Origin: Misgurnus anguillicaudatus
Lineage: Eukaryota > Chordata > Actinopteri > Cypriniformes > Cobitidae
Assembly: GCF_027580225.2 (NCBI RefSeq)
Contig: NC_073340.2
Span: 32,686,501 to 32,750,500, forward strand
DNA length: 64,000 bases
Direction of reading: 5' to 3'
Part shown: positions 56,701 to 64,000 of the stretch, one piece after another
Numbering within the stretch: the first letter of the stretch is position 1
How the letters are laid out: each line of letters begins with the position of its first letter
Translations under genes and position numbers: made by a program
The notes under the pieces: generated by a model
Seen by the model: the letters and a program-made list of their open reading frames with translations, nothing else
Told to the model about the DNA's origin: nothing
Database searches by the model: none

Positions 56701-58807
56701 AACCCTGCAATTAAGTGATAGTATCTGTAAAGAGACCTGATAACTTTGATGTACAGTTTGGACTGCATTTCTCATGTCTTTAAAGCCGCTCTATGCATTT
56801 TTGGCGTTTTTGTCAAACAGCGACCCCTAGAGAATACTTGCAACTGTCGTAATTTCCCACTCTAGTACATCTCTGAAGATAATGACCAGGTAATGTTTCA
56901 CAATTTCATACAAATATTAGGCTACTGCATAGTCTACTAAACTACAGATGATGTTAATAGGATAATAAGAAGTTTATTCCAAGTGTAGAGTGCATATAAT
57001 AATAAAGTACCGCGTTTGCTAGCTTATAACGTTTTTACATGATTGCAGCTAAATCACAAGTAAACATTACAAAATGGCATGACAAAGTTAATTGTGTATG
57101 TTGCATTACTTCATAACGTTGTTCGTTATAATGTCACTATACATGATTATTGCTATTTATCATAATAGTTTGCAAATTGTGCATGTTTACACTATTTACA
57201 ACCTCTAGGCTTATTTATGTCCTGATAATTATGTGAGATATAGACAACTGTTGTCATGATAATCGCATGACATACTACAAGCAAGCACAACAACATACAA
57301 CATAGACCGCAAACAAGTTTACAAATAAGAGATTTACTTACCAGTCCATCAACAAGATCACCAGATCAGCATCCCATCCAGTGCTGTCTTTTAGCTCACG
57401 CCAACGAGTAAAAACCTGACCGAGTGGGACTCTTGTCTGGTTCCTAACGCGGTCAAATTATCTTTTCCTACTCACTTCCGAACGCGCTTTCTTAACTTTT
57501 AAATCGTTTAGCCTCACGTCTCAAATTCACGTGTGCAGTTGTTGTTATAGGCTTGATCGACGTCAAAGTGCCGTCTCGGATCATTCTCGCTGTACTTTGA
57601 CGTCATCCGGCGGTCGGTTCTTGCAGCGCCACACGAAGTCGAACAAGCCTAACGTGTGTGACGTCGTTGCCGTAAAGCAAGTCGTGATTCTTGCAAGATT
57701 TGTCAGGGGCGGTTCTCTCAAGCTTGCATTGCTGGTTTTGCTAGCGGCGTCCTCCCTGAGCTTCAACAGGAGGATGATTCGCCCTACTATGACTTTGTTT
57801 AACTTTGAAGCTGTTATATTAAGGTAAAATAACTGCATAGTATGTCTTTAAAACTTATTTTAAGAAACTAAACTCATGGTAGCCTATACGGTTGATGTCG
57901 TGTTTAATTGTGATCAAGGAATTTTAAAGATATTGTTTTTTTTTTAAGTTAGGACTTATGACTGAAATAGATGCTTAGAGATGCAAACTATGATTTATCT
58001 CTTAAAAGGATTTAAATAGGAAATTATTCAGTACTGTTCAACATTTTGGATCATTTATTTTTAAAGAACTTTAGTATATTTATCATTAACAAACTGTAGA
58101 GCAATGTGTTTAAACTCCATGCTATATTCTTGGCTCTCACATTCAGTCCTTTATTATTCAGAGCGGTAGGAAATTATCAAACTCTGTATTTAAATATCTT
58201 AAATAATTTTGCATCCATGAAAAGTTGCATACCAAACTGAAATGCTAATGTCCAGGAGATTACATGCTTTCGGTCATATTGTTTTCTTTGTCAAGAGCCA
58301 ATACTGACTGTGTCATTAACAAGCCAAAGCGTCTTAGTTTGCCATAGTTGAGTCTGTAACACTGGTTTGTGAAAAATATTGGACCTGCTTAAACGTGTTA
58401 ATGTCATTGCGTTAGATAACCTACACAAGTATATATTTTGGTCACTGTAAGGTACCAAGCAAATAATAATAATAGTAATATCACAAGTTATGATCTGTAA
58501 TTTCAGCTGACACCAAAGGGGGGCAATAGAGAGCTGTTGCTGTTACATGCATGATTACAGATGGCCTAAGAAATTATATGTGTATGTGACCTTGTGTGTA
58601 TGGTTTTAGCCACCCGTTAACATCTGTAGGTGCTCGGTGAACTCTCGTTGATCTGCACCAATATCATCAAAAACAACACTGGGTTGGATTGAATCTTCAG
58701 GGAAAACTTGGATGTTATGTTTCTTACTAATTTCTGAAGAATACTCTACTAAGTGAGGACGACATTGCTATTTTCACAATAAAAGCCAGATTACAGGTCC
58801 TTTACTA
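56701..58807. other. pskh2 downstream DNA, no gene supported
   Basis: Holds a possible poly(A) signal at 57001 and a GC-richer stretch at 57400-57830 with CGACGTCAAAGTGCCG / CTTTGACGTCATCCGGCGG inverted words. A 98-codon open frame there (57531-57827) ends next to a donor-like AAGGTAAAAT. It looks like repeat DNA rather than a gene. Confidence 0.4.
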
Positions 58808-59587
58808 TAAGGTGACCAGACGTCCCCGTTTTCTGGGGACAGTCCCGTTTTTTGGTGTTCTGTCCCCGACTGAAGCTGTCCCCGGAAATGTCCCCGTTTT
58901 ACAGCATGTCCAAAACAACCAGCAAATACACTGAAAAAGCCGCTCAACATAGCGCTTGTAGTACCAGACCGGAGCAATCATGTAATGATTATTTTTACCA
59001 GCAGAGGGGGTACTTATTACTTGCGCACGTCACTGATTTAGCGATGAAGAATTTACAACGAGACACATGAGAAAGCATCATTATCATCAATCAAGTGATC
59101 ATAAGATATGAAAACAGTTAAAGTTATGGGGGCTTAAGGTACTAACTACTCATGTTAAATGACAAAATGACCCTAGAATATAAGTCTATTTTAAACCAAA
59201 ATATCAAATTTGTGCTTAAAACAAGCAAAAAAAACCTACCACTACTTAAATATTTTTTGCATGTTTTAAGCACAAATTCACTTAAATTTATTTTTTTTTT
59301 GTCTTAAAGCTAGATTTTTCTTAGGGGATTTTGCTTATCAAGAAAATGCATCTTGTTTAAAGATTTTTTAGATATTTGTACTGAAAATAAGACAAAAATA
59401 CTATTAAGTAAGAAGAAAGTCATTTTTTGCCGTGAACCCACAACAGTAAAAAAAAGAAAAATAAATAAAGGAACATTTTGTCCCCATTTTTTAATTCATG
59501 GATAACAAAAAACGAGATTTTAATGATATTTTCACCATTTAACTAGGAAATGTCCCCGGTTTTCATTTTAAAAATCTGGCCACCTTA
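58808..59587. mobile_element. hAT-like element, TAAGGTGACCAGA ends
   Basis: TAAGGTGACCAGACGTCCCC and AATCTGGCCACCTTA are inverted. The flanks CTTTACTA (58800-58807) and CTTTACAG (59588-59595) agree at 6 of 8 positions. No transposase frame. Confidence 0.65.
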
Positions 59588-59811
59588 CTTTACAGACTCA
59601 TTCTTTTTATTTGGTTTCCAACAACTCGGGTTCCTCATTGTTTGCATCACACCACAGATTACTGAAACATTACCACATGTCTGCAATGCCTATAGGGGTA
59701 TGTACAGTATATAGCACCACGCGACAGAATAGTGGATGTCAGTAACAGTTTACAAACACTCTTGGGTAAATTCATCAGTTATGTAATAGTCATTCTGAGA
59801 TCTTTTCACAC

Positions 59812-60123
59812 ATGTCTGCTAATACACCAGATGTTGTTGTGATAAATGAGAAGGATAGATGGATGTCTGTTCTGGAAGTTGCATGTATCTTTGACTCTAG
59901 TATGGAGGAAGCTTTTATGACTAAAGTCATTAAATACCAACCACTACTAAACATCTCAGACATATACCAGGGTCAGCTATATGTTTTTATATTTGGGAGC
60001 TTAGGACATGTACACAGACTGGTTGTATCAGGGTTACAACAGCATGCCCAAAAAGAAGGCCAAACACCTAGCAATATTATATGGCGGGGACAATTGCTGC
60101 TTTCTTTAGTTTTTTATCTTTAA
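59812..60123 (+). pseudogene. LINE ORF C-terminal fragment, restriction-like endonuclease type
   Basis: 104-codon frame. The text NTPDVVVINEKDRW, LEVACIFDSSMEEAFMTKVI, KYQPLL and FIFGSLGHVHRLVVSGLQQ fits, from memory, the C-terminal endonuclease-like region of fish retroelements whose ORFs read TPDIVV..VEVGC.FDSS.EEAF..K..KYQPL. The PD...E..K arrangement suggests a restriction-like endonuclease as in early-branching non-LTR elements. It is a 5'-truncated fragment; family assignment is moderate. Confidence 0.55.
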
Positions 60124-60354
60124 ATTATTTCTTATCTCAGGTGCCTGTAGATAAAGAAAGCTAGTAGAGGATTATGAATTTGTCTGTTAATACACTGTGC
60201 TACTAAAATTCTTTATCCAATAAATAGGATGACATCTGAAGCATTGTGTCTCTTATAATTATCACCTAATTCTGCAATGTAATAAATGGTATGATGTTTC
60301 ATTGTGCTCCATGCCTTTCTTTCTCTTGTACCTTTTCTGAAAGTTTTTCTAAAG

Positions 60355-60426
60355 TTGTCACTGGGGTGGTACCATTTCAAATATTACACTTTTGTACCAA
60401 AAAGGTGCATACTCTTAAATGGTATA
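60355..60426. mobile_element. GTACC-rich element fragment, left of Tc1
   Basis: GTCACTGGGGTGGTACCATT and TTGTACCAAAAAGGTGCAT match the GTACC element at 10549 (GTCGCTGGGGTGGTACCGTT). It resumes right of the Tc1 element at 63161 (TTTAAAAGGTACCTTTTCAA). Confidence 0.6.
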
Positions 60427-60576
60427 TACACTCACCTAAAGGATTATTAGGAACACCTGTTCAATTTTTCATTAATGCAATTATCTAATCAACCAATGAC
60501 AAGGCAGTTCCTTCAATGCATTAAGGGGTGTGGTCCTGGTCAATACAATCTCCTGAACTTCTAACTGAATGTCAGA

Positions 60577-63066
60577 ATGGGAAAGAAAGGTGATTTAAGT
60601 GATTTTGAACGTGGCATGGTTGTTGGTGCCAGACGGGCCGGTCTGAGTATTTCACAATCTGCTCAGTTACTGGAATTTTCATGCACAACCATTTCTAGGG
60701 TTTACAAAGAATGGTGCGAAAAAGGAAAAAACATCCAGTATGCGGCAGTCCTGTGGGCAAAAAAGCCTTGTTGATGCTAGAGGTCTAGAGGAGAATGGGC
60801 CGACTGATTCAAGCTGATAGAAGAGCAACTTTGACGGAAATAACAACTCGTTACAACCGAGGTATGCAGCAAAGCATTTGTGAAGCCACAACACGCACAA
60901 CCTTGAGGTGGATGGGCTACAACAGCAGAAGACCCCACCGGGTACCACTCATCTCCACTACAAATAGGAAAAAGAGGCGACAATTTGCACGAGCTCACCA
61001 AAATTGGACAGTTTAGGACTGGAAAAATGTTGCCTTGTTTGATGAGTCTCGATTTCTGTTGAGACATTCAGATGGTAGAGTCAGAATTTGGTGTTAACAG
61101 AATGAGAACATAGACCCATCATGCCTTGTTATCACTGTGCAGGCTGCTGGTGGTGGTGTAATGGTGTGGGGGATGTTTTCTTGGCACACTTTAGGCCCCT
61201 TAGTGCCAAATGTGCATTGTTTAAATGCCACGACCTACCTGAGCATTGTTCTGACCATGTCCATCCCTTTATGACCACCCATCCTCTGAAGGCAGGATAA
61301 TGCACCATGTCACAAAGCTCAAATCATTTCAAATTGGTTTCTAGAACATGACAATGAGTTCACTGTACTAAAATGGCCCCCACAGTCACCAGATCTCAAC
61401 CCAATATAGGGAGTGCAGAATTATTAGGCAAGTTGTATTTTAAAGGATTGCTTTTGTTATTGTACAACTACAGTGCTCTTGGTCAATTCAAAATGTTAAC
61501 AAACCCTCAAACTGAACATTTAAGTAGTAAAAAGGAAATTTTGGCTTTCTTAAGAGAATATTTCTATGTACATCATTATTAGGCAACTATTAGTGTGCAG
61601 AATTATTAAGCAACTAAATGAAAAACAAAGATTTTACCATCTCACTTGTTTTTTTCACCTGTTAAAGTGAGAATAATAGACAAGCTCTACATTTACAAAA
61701 AAAATAATAAAACAATAAAAAATAAAAAAATATATAGACACAGTGACCAATATAGCCACCCTTCTTTTCCATAACAGTCACAAGCCTTCCATTCACAGAT
61801 TCAGTCAGTTTCTTGATCTGGTCTGAACCAACATTTTGTGCAGCCACAACCACAGCCTCCCAGACACTGTTCAGAGAGGTGTACGGTTTACCTTCACTGT
61901 AAATGTCCTGCTTAAGAAGGGATCAAAAGGTCTCAATAGGGTTTAAGTCAGGTGACTCATGTCATTAGTTTTTCACCTTTAAGGCCTTTACTGGCCAGCC
62001 ACTCAGTTGAGTACTTTGATGCATGTGCTGAAGCGTTGTCTTGCATAAAGAAGTCTTCTTAAAAGATGCAGATTTTTTCCTGTACCACTGCTTGAAGAAA
62101 GTGTCTTCTAAAAATTGGCAGTAGGTCTGAGAGTTGTTTTTTATTTCCATTTTCAACCCAAAAAGGTCCAACAAGCTCATCTTTAATAATACCTGTCTGT
62201 GCCTGCCTGCCTGTAATGTAGAAGACACTTTCTTCAAGCAGTGGTACAAAGTTTGCATCTTTTAAGAAGACTGTTTATTTTGTAAGACAACGCTCCATCA
62301 CATACATCAAAGTACTCCACTGCATGGCTGGCCAGTAAAGGCCTTAGAGATGAAAAACTAATGCCATGGCCCCCTTCTTCACCTGACTTAACCCCTATTG
62401 AGACCTTTTGATCCCTTCTTAAGCAGGACATTTACAGTGAAGGTAAACCGTACACCTCTCTGAACAGTGTCTGGGAGGCTGTGGTTGCGTCTGCACAAAA
62501 TGTTGGTTCAGACCAGATCAAGAAACTGACTGAATCCGTGAATGGAAGGCTTGTGACTGTTATCGAAAAGAAGGGTGGCTATATTGGTCACTGAGTTTAC
62601 ATATTTTTTATTTTTTATTGTTTTATTAATTTTTTTGTAAATGTAGAGTTTGTTTATTATTCTCACTTTAACAGTTGAAAAAAAAACAAGTGAGATGGTA
62701 CAATCTTTGTTTTTCATTTAGTTGCCTAATAATTCTGCACACCAATAGCTGCCCAACAACGATGTACATAGAAATATTCTCCCAAGAAAGCCAAAATTTC
62801 ACTTCCACCACCCAAATGCTCAGGTTTGAGGGTTTATTAACATTTTGAATTGACCAAGAGCACTGTAGTTGTACAATAACAAAAGTAATCCTCAACAATA
62901 CAACTTGCCTAATAATTCTGCACTCCCTGTAGAGCATCTTTGGGATGTGGTGGAATGGGAGCTTCGCGCCCTGGATGTGCATCCCACAAATCTCCATGAA
63001 CTGCAAGATGCTTTCCTATCAATATGGGTCAACATTTCTAAAGAATGCTTTCAGCACCTTGTTTAA
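60577..63066 (+). pseudogene. Tc1-like transposase, inactivated
   Basis: Starts MGKKGDLSDFERGMVVGARR, with a helix-turn-helix reading AGLSISQSAQLLEFSCTTIS. A frameshift near 60735 (extra A in an A-run) ends the first frame at 60774. The second block, MGRLIQADRRATLTEITTRY and on through NSRRPHRVPLIS, stops at TAG 61014-61016, with another TAA at 61095-61097. A small deletion lies near 61275-61300. The last part before the mariner reads PQSPDLNPI, and after it EHLWDVVEWELRALDV to a stop at 63066. The DDE catalytic domain is thus broken at several points. Confidence 0.92.
61407..62929. mobile_element. 1.5-kb palindromic mariner-like element
   Basis: Ends TAGGGAGTGCAGAATTATTA and AATAATTCTGCACTCCCTG are flanked by TA (61405-61406 and 62930-62931). 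The two halves are inverted copies of the same part of a mariner transposase end: left arm to about 62109, right arm from about 62219, loop about 109 bp. In a compared 68-base stretch near 61740/62596 the arms differ at 2 positions. Both arms carry pieces of the transposase C-terminus facing each other, so no functional protein is made. Confidence 0.9.
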
Positions 63067-63190
63067 TCAATGCCACATAGAATTAAGGCAGTTCTGAAGG
63101 CAAAAGGGGGTCAGACACAGTATTAGTATGGTGTTCCTAATAATCCTTTAGGTGAATGTATTAGGGCCTTTTTAAAAGGTACCTTTTCAA

Positions 63191-64000
63191 GATCCTTTGA
63201 TTCAGATCCAAAAAGAGTGCTCTAAGAGTGCTCTTTATCATTTGAGCACGGTTCAATCTTGGTTAATGAGTCATATCCTGTGCGTTAAACTCAATATGTG
63301 GTTGTGGGTAAATGCTGAGTGCGATTCGCTGATGCACCCGGTGTGTATGAAATATCTTTATTATTAATCTGACTGTAACACGCATGCATTTGTTACCTCA
63401 ATCAAACTATTAATTTTAAAAAAGTGTTTTGTGGATCAGTCACTGGTCAAAACCCAGCTTAGGGTTTTTTTTTTGCTATAATTTAAAGACAATTAGCCTA
63501 ATATTTTTAGAAATTATCTTTAGATATATCTAGAAGCTTATCAGATTAACACACTTTATTGGCATACTCTGTGTGCTGATATTCACGTGCATCAATATTA
63601 GTAGTTTAGTATTCTTTTTTTACTAGCTCCATGTAAGCAAATGGTTTTAAATACCAATTTAAAAGACTGGACATTTTCTTTACAAAGAGTTTCACAATGC
63701 CTTCATGGTTTGTTTCAGTTTAACACACAATAATACTTCCTCTAAATACTATCACTCATTTTACTGTAAATCAGTGTTGTAATAAGTTGTCAAAATCTTG
63801 TCTTTCTCTGAAAGTGATCTGAGTATTAGAAGTGGAAGCATGTAGTTCTTCACCAAACAAAATGAACTTTAGAAGAAATATAAATGTTTTTCAATTATAT
63901 AAATGCTACTGTTTATCATGTCTGTGAATATCAACATTTATGTGAATTTTTGTATAATTTCAAAACCATGCGAAATAAAATCAGATGGATGAACAGACAG
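63191..64000. other. AT-rich intergenic DNA
   Basis: No gene, repeat end or RNA gene recognised up to the window edge. Confidence 0.45.

Larger units (their letters stand above)
60429..63158 (+). mobile_element. Tc1-like transposon, dead, split by a mariner
   Basis: Inverted ends CACTCACCTAAAGGATTATT and AATAATCCTTTAGGTGAATG are flanked by TA (60427-60428 and 63159-63160). Without the inserted mariner it is about 1.2 kb, typical of Tc1. It lies inside GTACC-rich repeat DNA. Confidence 0.93.

Noticed and set aside
57531..57827. 98-codon protein next to a splice-donor-like site
   Set aside because: It lies in inverted-repeat-rich GC DNA with another frame open on the opposite strand; no recognisable domain.

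Overview
The window looks like teleost fish nuclear DNA, most probably from a cyprinid. It is AT-rich, intron-bearing, and dominated by dispersed repeats that I recognise as families common in zebrafish and carp genomes: a DIRS-type tyrosine-recombinase retrotransposon, Tc1/mariner, hAT, PIF/Harbinger and TTAA-target elements, tRNA-derived SINEs, and L2-type LINE debris. Species cannot be fixed from sequence alone.

One protein-coding gene can be supported with confidence: a plus-strand, three-coding-exon protein serine kinase H gene, best matched to pskh2 (exons 41022..41292, 43159..44074, 56380..56700). The splice junctions join in frame and give a 495-residue protein with an N-myristoylation-type start, a complete catalytic core (HRD, DFG and APE all present) and an unusual acidic/serine insert of about 75-80 residues in the activation loop. 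A GC- and CpG-rich block at about 35.2-35.93 kb ends in a good splice donor and may hold the promoter and non-coding first exon. A short coding-like, coiled-coil-like exon candidate lies on the minus strand at 23314..23418.

Layout: 1-5.1 kb, repeat debris plus a unique block near 4.2-4.7 kb. 5.08-11.44 kb, a Russian doll of insertions: an outer and an inner GTACC-rich element, an almost complete 5.25-kb DIRS retrotransposon (gag, RT/RNase H and tyrosine recombinase on the minus strand), and a TTAA-flanked MITE. 11.9-13.9 kb, a hAT element containing another hAT-type MITE. 14-22.7 kb, several foldback MITEs, one split by a 1.76-kb hAT. 22.7-28 kb, mostly unique DNA with three more MITEs. 28-31.2 kb, a composite repeat with L2 LINE remains and a PIF/Harbinger-type MITE. 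31-41 kb, mostly non-coding with MITEs and a miniature DIRS-like remnant. 41-56.7 kb, pskh2, whose 12.3-kb second intron is loaded with SINEs, MITEs and an element carrying a RecQ-like helicase fragment. 56.7-64 kb, repeats ending in a dead Tc1 element that was hit by a 1.5-kb palindromic mariner.

The most informative content beyond pskh2 is the relative dating offered by target-site duplications (8-bp, TA, TAA, TTAA, AAC, 9-bp), which let many nested insertions be ordered by eye. No bacterial-type operon, CRISPR array, or confident tRNA or rRNA gene was seen.
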